A stretch of 64,000 bases of DNA, taken from Streptomyces sp. H27-C3 (GTDB lineage: Bacteria; Actinomycetota; Actinomycetes; Streptomycetales; Streptomycetaceae). The stretch covers positions 1 through 64,000 of the forward strand of contig NZ_JASITA010000020.1 in NCBI RefSeq assembly GCF_030063415.1, written 5' to 3'. Below are positions 24,523-31,127 of this stretch, piece by piece (within the stretch, counting starts at the first letter, position 1; every line of letters begins with the position of its first letter). The notes beneath the pieces were generated by a model that saw only the letters and a program-made list of their open reading frames with translations, did no database searches and was not told the DNA's origin. The position numbers were made by a program, and so were the translations under genes.

Positions 24523-24952
24523 ATGCCTGAATCGACCTCCACAGCCGCCACCTTCAGCTCACCCACTCCTGTCCTCTCGGTCGGTCCGGTGGTGCTGTCG
24601 ACTCCCGACCGAGCCGTTGACCTGGAGGTACGGGTCTCCGCGCCGGTGACCGAGGGCGACCTGCCGGTCATCCTCCTCTCGCACGGCCAGGGCTACTCGA
24701 ACCATCTCTCCTCGCTGAACGACTATGCCCACCCTGCTCGCCCTGTTCGACGCGGAGCACGGGCTCGGCGGGGTCTCCGGATATGACGTCGCCGAGACCA
24801 CGGACGAGAACCTCGAGCGAGTGTCGGCGGTCCAGCGGCTCACCTGGGCCTACCTCCGCACAGAGCTCTACCCCGGCGATTCCGCTTGGCAGGCGGCGCA
24901 TGACGCACTGACGGCCGAACCCAACCCGCTCGGACGAGTCGAATCGAAGTAG
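24523..24952 (+). pseudogene. alpha/beta-hydrolase (chlorophyllase-like), internally deleted
   Basis: The start MPESTSTAATFSSPTPVLSV leads to VILLSHGQGYSNHLSSLNDY, the oxyanion-hole segment of an alpha/beta-hydrolase. At about 24724 the sequence jumps to a family C-terminus in another frame: TLLALFDAEHGLGGVSGYDV, AETTDENLERVSAVQRLTWA and NPLGRVESK. The middle, with the nucleophile serine, is missing (family length about 290 residues, about 145 remain). It is divergent from an intact TetR gene. Confidence 0.75.
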
Positions 24953-25018
24953 GCACGAGAGACACCGCTTCCGTAAGCGGGAGAACGAGAAGGGCCGCAG
25001 CGACCGCCGGGACGTCCG

Positions 25019-25201
25019 CTGATCGGCGTGGTCGCGGGCCTCTATCCGGCGATCCGCGCCTCCCGTCTGCACCCGACGGTGGCGCTCACGCGAGATGAGG
25101 CAGCGTGGGGCGGCGTGGGGGCCCCTCCCCGTACGCCGCGGCGCACCCGGCATCGTTCGGCGAACGTCACGAAGCCACAGGGCCTTTGGTCCTGGCCCTA
25201 A
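25019..25201 (+). pseudogene. FtsX/MacB-type ABC permease, C-terminal scrap
   Basis: The frame reads PLIGVVAGLYPAIRASRLHP then TVAL, the standard end of FtsX-like permeases (GVVAGLYPALRAARLDPVEAL). Nothing of the family precedes it, and the frame then runs on into unrelated residues to TAA at 25201. Only the last 25 or so codons are convincing. Confidence 0.45.
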
Positions 25202-25542
25202 GTCCTCCTCGCCGGAGTCGGATCCCTGCGGGCTGTGAGCCCGCCCATAGGGCGTGGATCACATACGAAGCGCCTTAGGAGGACACGGCGTACGGTGCGG
25301 CGCCCCATGCAAGGTCCGAGCCGACTTCGTCCCTTCACTACGTAGAAGCATAGTTTTTAGGGTTATTGCGGACATCTCTCGCGGTTGTTAACCATGGAAC
25401 GTACCCCGGGGAGCCAGCCACTCCGGACCGGTCGAGCAGCGCTCGATCCGACTGTTTCCCGGCCACGTCACGCAGCGTCGCTGCACTGTCGTCGCCCCCC
25501 GCGGCTTCCCCGCATTCCACTGATTTGGAGAGTTCCATCCGT
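25202..25542. other. non-coding stretch before the transglycosylase gene
   Basis: No gene is supported here. It carries the 5' region of the secreted transglycosylase-like gene. Such genes are sometimes preceded by a c-di-AMP riboswitch, but I could not recognise that motif in this sequence. Confidence 0.5.
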
Positions 25543-26082
25543 ATGCTCGCCCAGCCCCGCACCTCCACCGCCCGCACTGCCCGGATCCGTAACTTCTCGG
25601 TCTCCGGCCTCTGCGCCGCCGGCGCCGCCGCGGCAGCACTGACCCTCGTCCCCTCCCCCGCACAGGCCGCCGAGCCCACCTTGCACAGCGTGTCCGCGGC
25701 GAGCGCCGTCTCCGCACAGGCCGACGCCCTCGCGAAGAAGGCCGACAAGAAGCCGTCCCACCCCGAGAATCTGGACGGCTGGATCCGCGAGTCCCTCGCC
25801 ATCATGAAGGACAAGGGCATCCCCGGCAGCTACGAGGGCCTGCACCGCAACATCATCCGCGAGTCCGGCGGCAACCCGGACGCGGCCAACGGCACGGACG
25901 TCAACGCCCAGAACGGCACGCCGTCCAAGGGGCTGCTGCAGGTCATCCAGCCGACCTTCGACGCCTACCACGTCCCCGGCACGGAGAAGGACCTGACCGA
26001 CCCGGTCGCCAACATCACCGCAGCCGCCAACTACGCCGCTGACAAGTACGGCTCCATCGACAACGTCGACTCCGCCTACTGA
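25543..26082 (+). CDS. secreted transglycosylase (SLT-domain) protein
   Basis: A 179-residue exported protein. The signal peptide (MLAQPRTSTARTARIRNFSV then a hydrophobic run AAGAAAAALTLVPSPAQA) ends at about residue 42. A spacer follows, then a lysozyme-like SLT domain: RNIIRESGGNPDAANGTDVN has the catalytic Glu in R-E-S-G-G-N-P, then GTPSKGLLQVIQPTFDAYHV (the G-L-L-Q-V-I-x-x-T-F motif) and NITAAANYAADKYGSID. It should cleave peptidoglycan outside the cell, as do similar Streptomyces proteins active in growth or germination. GGAG precedes the ATG by about 14 nt; earlier in-frame starts would hide the signal peptide. Confidence 0.9.
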   Translation: MLAQPRTSTARTARIRNFSVSGLCAAGAAAAALTLVPSPAQAAEPTLHSVSAASAVSAQADALAKKADKKPSHPENLDGWIRESLAIMKDKGIPGSYEGLHRNIIRESGGNPDAANGTDVNAQNGTPSKGLLQVIQPTFDAYHVPGTEKDLTDPVANITAAANYAADKYGSIDNVDSAY

Positions 26083-26137
26083 GCGACACGAGGCACAGCA
26101 CCACCCTGCTCGGAACGACCTCATAGGATCATCGGCC

Positions 26138-26445
26138 ATGAACGATTCAGGCTCAGATCTCGACTGGCTTCAGAGGCGGTATGCCGAGCAGTGCGACGGC
26201 GACCGGGAGCACATGTGGGGTGTCAAGATCGGCACCCTCGACAACCCGGGATGGACCATCACGCTTGACCTTGAGGACACTCCGCTCGGAGCACGCGAAT
26301 ACCCCGAGCAGACCATCGAACGCGGCCCGACAACTGGATCCACGCGCGAGTAACAGGCTTCCACTTCAACGCCGCATGCTGCCCCGCCAACCTCACCGAG
26401 GCCTTGGCCATGTTCCGATCGTGGGCCGAGGCACGCAGGCCGTAA
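26138..26445 (+). pseudogene. Imm53-like immunity protein gene with a frameshift
   Basis: The first frame reads DLDWLQRRYAEQCDGDREHM then WGVKIGTLDNPGWTITLDLE, the opening of the immunity 53 family (LxWLQxWYxxQCDGDWEHxxGVKIxTLDNPGW). After about 26320 the match continues one frame over: PDNWIHARVTGFHFNAACCP then ANLTEALAMFRSWAE, to TAA at 26445. A single-base change near the GCGGCCC run would restore a protein of about 102 residues, the normal length. Imm53 proteins neutralise polymorphic toxins; no toxin gene is visible in the window. Confidence 0.7.
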
Positions 26446-26745
26446 AGCAGAGAAGCCCGGCAACCCTGCTGCACCTGCCCGCCCCTGTCACGCCACCGCC
26501 GCCGTCGCCGACCCCGTCGCGCGGCAGGTATGCCTGACAGAGCGTGCGGTGAGCAAGCCCTCCGCCAGGACGGTGGCAGCCCGTACGGCGCACCCCGGGC
26601 GAGTCCTTGTATCGACCCCGATTTGGCGCGGACTCGGCGCGCCGTCTGCCTGCGCCACGCGCGCAAAGAGTCAGGACGACGTAGCAAAACTCGCGTGATG
26701 TGACACTGTCAGGCACTCCTCGAAGGCTTTCGACGGGAGCAGAGG
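26446..26745. other. non-coding stretch
   Basis: Three hundred bases between the Imm53-like relic and the next gene. I see no supported reading frame, RNA or repeat; it should hold the promoter of the gene at 26746. Confidence 0.5.
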
Positions 26746-27405
26746 ATGAGTCAGAAACGCCACAAGACGCCCAATCACGCGCGGCTGCGCTTTGACGGAT
26801 GCATCGCGGGCACAGGCACCTCATCCGGGACACGCATCGTACTGGGACATTGGCAACGATCGCCGTTCGGCTCGTTCAGCGACGTGATGCTTGAGCGAAA
26901 AGACGGCGAACGGCGGCTGTTCGCACCCACTTCGCGGACGGCGGATTTCATCGCCACCACCTACAACTTCGACACCGTGCACATCGTGCCGGTGGACGTC
27001 AGCGTCGAAGCAGCCCTCTGGACCGTCAAGGCGGGTCCTCTCGACCTGCGCTTCACCACCGGTCGGCGAGGACCCCTGGGGATTCTTCTGCGTGCGGTGC
27101 CCGACACGCTCGCCGCCCGCCCGGCCTGGAGCACACTCCTGGACCTTCCCGCCCGCCTCCTGCTGGCAGGCGTACGGACCCGAGGCAGCGCAGGGACCGG
27201 TCGCCGCGAGTGGTATGGACCGCACGATCTGAGGCCGATCGACACAGTTTCGGCAGTCTTCGAAGGCAAGGACCTCGGCGTGATGGCGCCCATCGAACCG
27301 CCCGTGCGCTTCGGGTTCGCTTCGGTGCCCCGGAAACCCGCCGTCACTCGGATTACCACCACGGTGGCACTGGGCCCAGAAGAGCGGCACCCCCTGGGGG
27401 CCTGA
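26746..27405 (+). CDS. uncharacterised actinobacterial protein
   Basis: A 219-residue soluble protein with typical codon use and no signal peptide or membrane helix. Features include a central stretch VMLERKDGERRLFAPTSRTA, then DFIATTYNFDTVHIVPVDVS and a C-terminal VRFGFASVPRKPAVTRITTT. I recall similar unnamed actinobacterial proteins containing the D-x-x-x-I-A-x-T-Y-x-F-D segment but no assigned function. AGAGG precedes the ATG. It stands alone between the Imm53-like relic and a GNAT gene. Confidence 0.7.
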   Translation: MSQKRHKTPNHARLRFDGCIAGTGTSSGTRIVLGHWQRSPFGSFSDVMLERKDGERRLFAPTSRTADFIATTYNFDTVHIVPVDVSVEAALWTVKAGPLDLRFTTGRRGPLGILLRAVPDTLAARPAWSTLLDLPARLLLAGVRTRGSAGTGRREWYGPHDLRPIDTVSAVFEGKDLGVMAPIEPPVRFGFASVPRKPAVTRITTTVALGPEERHPLGA

Positions 27406-27625
27406 CTGCTCGACCAGGTCGTACGCCAGGCGTACAGCACGCAGGCCCTGACGCCGGAGCCGTCACCATGTGGGCCAAGGGCCGAAGAGTTCGACCGCCT
27501 TCGTATCCGGATTCCCGCTCAGCCGACCAGGCGAAGAAATGGGAGGCTGGCCGTGCTGGTCCCACAGCGGGACCACAGCCGTACGCTGTACGCGCCCGGG
27601 CCATGGAGCAAGGAGTTGCAGCCGC

Positions 27626-28036
27626 ATGTGGACGTGTGAACAGGTGGTCGGCGCGAGCCTGAACGTGAAGGAGACCATCGGTCTCTACCGGGCATCCACC
27701 CTGGCCGAACGACGCCCGGTCGACGACGAGGAACGCTTCACCAAGATGCTGGCCGGCGCCAACCTGATCATCACCGTGCGCGCGGAGAACCGGCTCATCG
27801 GGATCGCCCGCTCGATCACCGACGGCGCATACGCCACCTACTTGAGCGACCTGGCCGTCGACAGCGAGTTCCAGGGTCAGGGAGTGGGACGCGCCCTCAT
27901 CCAGGCCACCAGGGAAGCGGCGCCCCAGGCCCGGCTCATCCTGCTGGCGGCCCCCGCCGCCGTCGACTACTACCCGCACGTCGGCTTCACCCAGCACGAC
28001 TCCGCCTGGACCATCAAAGGCCCCGCCACGGTGTGA
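27626..28036 (+). CDS. GNAT-family N-acetyltransferase
   Basis: A 136-residue acetyltransferase. The acetyl-CoA site is clear: ATYLSDLAVDSEFQGQGVGR then ALIQATREAAPQARLILLAA (motif A, Q/R-x-x-G-x-G/A), followed by the C-terminal strand AAVDYYPHVGFTQHDSAWTI. Both the size and the late Y-P-H-x-G-F segment are typical of small stand-alone GNATs. AAGGAG lies 9 nt before the ATG; frames starting further upstream give arginine- and tryptophan-rich sequence unlike a protein. The substrate is unknown. It is unlike the synthase-type GNAT at 30001. Confidence 0.87.
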   Translation: MWTCEQVVGASLNVKETIGLYRASTLAERRPVDDEERFTKMLAGANLIITVRAENRLIGIARSITDGAYATYLSDLAVDSEFQGQGVGRALIQATREAAPQARLILLAAPAAVDYYPHVGFTQHDSAWTIKGPATV

Positions 28037-28270
28037 AGCCGGCCACCTACCAGGCCGTCACAGCCGCACACCTGTATCCAGCGGCACACCTGCCCACCGG
28101 CCAAGCGCCGACGCGTACACGGACACCCTCTGGCAGATGCCGCAAAAGTTCCCACAAGGGAGCCGAAAGGCCTCAACAAGCAGCCGGCCGCACACCAAGG
28201 GCCGCTTACATACGCCGGGTTACCGACGCGCGGCCTGAACCGGACTGGTCAGCCACTCCAACACCTTGAG

Positions 28271-28289
28271 TTAGGTTAGGCTAAGCTGA
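28271..28289. promoter_or_regulatory. iron box upstream of the argC-argB genes
   Basis: TTAGGTTAGGCTAAGCTGA matches the DmdR1/IdeR 19-mer at 17 positions. The next convincing genes on the plus strand are an internally deleted argC (28592) and an intact argB (28816), so these arginine genes appear to be iron-repressed, as the siderophore genes are. Confidence 0.85.
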
Positions 28290-28371
28290 CCCCCTGTCGG
28301 AGGGGAAGTCCTGTCATCAGGAAGAAGCTTGCGCGCATCTGGGCATACTGCTCACGGCTGCGGACGCCTTC

Positions 28372-28521
28372 ATGCGGGACATCCAGCCCTTCGTCGTCGC
28401 CGACCTCTCCGCCGAAGAGCACGCCATGGCGCTGCGGTGGGCAGCGCGCAGTGGCGTCGTGTGCACCAACGACATGCCGCTGCGTGCCCTCCTGACCGGC
28501 AGGGCGGCGCGTGACGCATGA
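28372..28521 (+). CDS. unrecognised small ORF behind an iron box
   Basis: A 49-codon frame from ATG (MRDIQPFVVADLSAEEHAMA, then LRWAARSGVVCTNDMPLRAL). The same frame stays open upstream to 28285 (CAHLGILLTAADAF), with codon use that looks coding, so this may be the tail of a broken gene. The ending resembles PIN-like folds in a general way (A-R-S-G-V-V-C-T-N-D), but not enough to name it. It lies between the iron box and the argC relic. Confidence 0.35.
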   Translation: MRDIQPFVVADLSAEEHAMALRWAARSGVVCTNDMPLRALLTGRAARDA

Positions 28522-28591
28522 CAGGCAGGCCGGCAGACATCGAGCCTGGCATCGGCACAGCGTTGAGCCGGCACGAGGAGAGACAAAGACC

Positions 28592-28819
28592 ATGACAGTA
28601 CGGGTCGCTGCGACCGGAGCGAGCACCGCTGTACTCGGCTCCAACACCACGCGGGTACAGGTGACGGTGAACGAAGAGACCGCTCGCCCGACCGCTGCGA
28701 GTGCCATCGACAATCCGGCCAGGGGCACTGCCGGCCACGCGGTGCACAGCATGAGTGTCACCTTCGGCCTTCCTGAGGGCCTGGACCTGGACCTGTCCAC
28801 GAATGGAGTGGCCCAGTGA
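28592..28819 (+). pseudogene. argC: argC (N-acetyl-gamma-glutamyl-phosphate reductase) with internal deletion
   Basis: The start MTVRVAATGAS is the opening of ArgC (M-x-x-R-V-A-V-x-G-A-S-G-Y-x-G). The end, ASAIDNPARGTAGHAVHSMS then VTFGLPEGLDLDLSTNGVAQ, is the ArgC C-terminus (A-I-D-N-L-x-K-G-x-A-G-x-A-V-Q-x-M-N ... G-L-P-E ... G-V-A-P). Between them about 270 residues, including the catalytic Cys and His, are gone, in frame. GAGGAGA precedes the ATG, and the TGA overlaps the argB GTG (GTGA), so the stump may still help translate argB. It shows that the locus once carried argC-argB. Confidence 0.75.
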
Positions 28820-29742
28820 CCGCCACAGCCGCACAGGGATTCCTTACGAGCGGCGTGCGGCCACGCCACGCGCCTCGGGCACTGGAGGATTTCCAAGGCC
28901 GCACGGTCGTGATCAAGTTCGGCGGAAACGCCATGGTGAACGAGGATCTCAAGCGGGTCTTCGCCCAGGACGTGGTGGAATTGTGGCGGGCGGGGCTGCG
29001 CCCTGTCGTCGTACACGGCGGCGGCCCGCAGATCAGTGCGCTGCTCGACCGGCTCGATCTGGAGGTCCGTTTCGAGGCTGGTCTACGGGTCACCACTCCG
29101 GAAATCATGGACGTGGTCCGGATGGTGCTGACGGGTCAGGTCCAGCGGCAGCTCGTGGGGCTCGTCAACAGCCACGGACCCTTCGCCGTGGGCCTGTCGG
29201 GCGAGGACGCGCACACCATGACTGCTGTGCGGCGGCCGGCCTGGGTGGACGGAGAACCGGTGGACATCGGGCTGGTCGGCGACATCACCGAGGTCAATCC
29301 GGACACCGTACAGACGCTGCTGGATCAGGGCCGTATACCGGTGATCTCCCCCGTGGCCCGGGGAACGGACGGACAGGTCTACAACGTCAACGCCGATCTC
29401 GCGGCGGCGGCCCTGGCGGTGGCCCTGGGCGCGGAGAAGCTGGTGATGCTCACCGATGTCGAGGGGCTGTACGCAAACTGGCCGCACGACACCGAGGTGA
29501 TCGAACGCCTGACGGCGGATCAACTGGAGAAACTTCTGCCGGAGCTGGCGGGCGGGATGCTTCCCAAGATGGAGGGGTGCCTTCAGGCCGCCCGGGCTGG
29601 CGTGCTCATGGCCCACGTAGTGGACGGCAGGATCGCGCACTCGGTCCTGGATGTGTTCGGCGGGGACCGCTTCGGCACCACCGTGGTTCCGGGCGAGGAC
29701 GGGGACGAAGACGGGGACGGGGACGGGGACAATGCCGCATGA
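28816..29742 (+). CDS. argB: acetylglutamate kinase (ArgB), iron-box-linked copy
   Basis: A 308-residue amino-acid kinase. It has the phosphate loop VVIKFGGNAM, the N-acetylglutamate-binding VVVHGGGPQI, the mid-protein GLSGEDAHTM and the ATP-side VYNVNADLAAAALAVALGAE then KLVMLTDVEGLY. It phosphorylates N-acetylglutamate on the route to ornithine. It starts at GTG overlapping the argC stump, behind an iron box, and lies inside a siderophore locus whose product uses three ornithines, so it probably boosts ornithine in low iron. It is not in an argCJBDR cluster and is likely a second copy; the rest of the genome would decide. The C-terminal tail GEDGDEDGDGDGDNAA is a repeat-made acidic extension. 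Confidence 0.93.
   Translation: MTATAAQGFLTSGVRPRHAPRALEDFQGRTVVIKFGGNAMVNEDLKRVFAQDVVELWRAGLRPVVVHGGGPQISALLDRLDLEVRFEAGLRVTTPEIMDVVRMVLTGQVQRQLVGLVNSHGPFAVGLSGEDAHTMTAVRRPAWVDGEPVDIGLVGDITEVNPDTVQTLLDQGRIPVISPVARGTDGQVYNVNADLAAAALAVALGAEKLVMLTDVEGLYANWPHDTEVIERLTADQLEKLLPELAGGMLPKMEGCLQAARAGVLMAHVVDGRIAHSVLDVFGGDRFGTTVVPGEDGDEDGDGDGDNAA
29701..29731. repeat. GGGGAC hexanucleotide repeat at the argB 3' end
   Basis: Units of GGGGAC, with one GAAGAC variant, encode the acidic Gly-Asp tail of ArgB. Slippage here would change the tail length without breaking the enzyme core. Confidence 0.8.
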
Positions 29743-30000
29743 CTGCCGGCCGACGTCCGCGCCCGCTCCTCACGGGTCGCCGCTTCGCTCAACTGGCGAC
29801 GCAGGGTGCGGAGTGCGGACGTCGGTGACAACGCCGGCGGGCCCAGCCGCACGGCCGGCGTCGGCGTTCGGCGAGGTGCGCGAAGCGAGCTGATCGCTGC
29901 TCGACCGGGCCCATCGGCACCAGGGGCCCCCTCTGCGATACGGCGACAGAGCACGAAAGCGGGTTACGAGCCCAACAGTCCACGTAGCTGCGCCAGTTGG

Positions 30001-30546
30001 TCAGAGGGCGCGGGCGAGGACTCGCGAATTGCGGCGTGGGTCCAGGGATTTCACCCAGGCCATCGGTGCGAGTTCCTCGGAGGCGGACGCGAAACCGTAC
30101 CGGAGGAACAGGCCGCCACCGCCGGTCGTCGCAGTGAACACGACGTCCAGCGATTGCGCGGTCGCGTGGGCCAGCGCCCCGCGCAGGAGCTGAGCGCCCA
30201 CCCCTGAGCCCTGACTCTGCGGCGCGACGCAGAAGTTGTAGAGCACGCCTGCGGGCCCGCGGCCGCGGGAGGGTTCGGCGGGATGAACACGCAGCCCCAG
30301 ACAGCCGTCGAGGGCTCCATCCTGGGCCTCCACCACAAGAAAGTCGGCAGCGTCTGAGGCGTAGAGGGACAGGGAACGCTCACGCAGCGCCCCGGAGCGT
30401 ACGAACGGCCGGGACAGGGCCTCAAGCGCGGTGGCATCCCCGTGATGCGCGGACCGCAGCCGGAGCGGGGCGGGCAGGGGGGTGCGCGGCGACGGCGTGC
30501 CGAGGCGCGCGGCGATGGGGGCCGTGATCAAGAGGCTTCCTTTCAT
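30001..30546 (-). CDS. N-acetylglutamate synthase-like GNAT protein
   Basis: About 181 residues with the GNAT core GVLYNFCVAPQSQGSGVGAQ then LLRGALAHATAQSLDVVFTA, a following F-L-R-Y-G-F element, and the C-terminal LDPRRNSRVLARAL, which resembles the end of ArgA-type amino-acid N-acetyltransferases (R-x-S-x-V-L). It would acetylate glutamate, the first step toward ornithine. An iron box lies 59 bp upstream. The ATG at 30546 is given, but AAAGGAAG lies just before a TTG at 30531, which may be the real start. It is convergent with argB. The alternative is an unrelated GNAT; the C-terminal motif and the context argue for the synthase. Confidence 0.72.
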   Translation of the reverse strand: MKGSLLITAPIAARLGTPSPRTPLPAPLRLRSAHHGDATALEALSRPFVRSGALRERSLSLYASDAADFLVVEAQDGALDGCLGLRVHPAEPSRGRGPAGVLYNFCVAPQSQGSGVGAQLLRGALAHATAQSLDVVFTATTGGGGLFLRYGFASASEELAPMAWVKSLDPRRNSRVLARAL

Positions 30547-30604
30547 CGGTACCACCCGTGCACGAAGGGCAGTTCTGCCGCCGCACCCGGGACACCATCG
30601 ACAG

Positions 30605-30623
30605 TAAGGGTAGCCTTACCTAA
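30605..30623. promoter_or_regulatory. iron box upstream of the NAGS-like gene
   Basis: On the gene strand, TTAGGTAAGGCTACCCTTA, a good match to the 19-bp DmdR1/IdeR site. It is 59 bp before the ATG. The rest of 30624-30887 holds no gene; it shows a short tandem duplication near 30826-30860 (GTACCCAACAGCTCCGC and GTACCCAGCAACTCCGC). Confidence 0.85.
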
Positions 30624-30887
30624 CTCAATCACCAAAACAGAGACGCGCATCCTACGACCCACTCAGCGGCGGCCGTTGCCCCCGGCGTCCACACGCGCCC
30701 GCGCCCGCACGCGCGCCCCTGCCGACACCCTGGACCCGATACGCGCAGATCAGGCGTCGCAGTGCCACATGCGTGAAATGACGCTCCCTGGGACATGGCT
30801 GAGGACCGCTTCGCGCGGCCGTCGTACCCAACAGCTCCGCGTACCCAGCAACTCCGCGCACCGAACGCGGAGGGCGATCGGGAGCGT

Positions 30888-31127
30888 CTACGAGCAGGGG
30901 CGACCCGGATATTCGTCGCTCTCCGGCGCTCCCGCCTCGCGCATTTTGCGCAGGACCTCCCGCTGAGCCCCGTCCCCGATATCAACAGGGCAGTTGATCT
31001 CCCTGTCGAAGATCATGGTTTCCCCGGCGGTGTTCCAGATGACCCATTGATGAGGCGCCGAACCTGCCCGCCACAGGTGTGCGTAGCGCTCCAGGTCATC
31101 GGTCTTCGTTCGGGCCGTTGTGCTCAC
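30888..31127 (-). CDS. 79-residue protein of unknown function in the cchB operon
   Basis: It starts at a GTG that overlaps the amidohydrolase stop (GTGA), so it is coupled to that gene. The protein (VSTTARTKTDDLERYAHLWR, then APHQWVIWNTAGETMIFDRE) is small, soluble and acidic toward the end, with aromatic residues around an N-T-A-G-E-T-M-I-F core. I do not recognise it. Its place as third gene of the iron-boxed cchB transcript hints at a role in siderophore handling, but that is only context. Confidence 0.7.
   Translation of the reverse strand: MSTTARTKTDDLERYAHLWRAGSAPHQWVIWNTAGETMIFDREINCPVDIGDGAQREVLRKMREAGAPESDEYPGRPCS

Noticed and set aside
25360..25542. Possible c-di-AMP (ydaO-type) riboswitch before the transglycosylase-like gene.
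   Set aside because: The gene type fits, but the conserved sequence blocks of that riboswitch could not be found by eye.
29739..29828. A 29-codon frame overlapping the argB stop (ATGA), considered as the start of argD.
   Set aside because: Its sequence (MTAGRRPRPLLTGRRF) has no similarity to ArgD, and it stops quickly.
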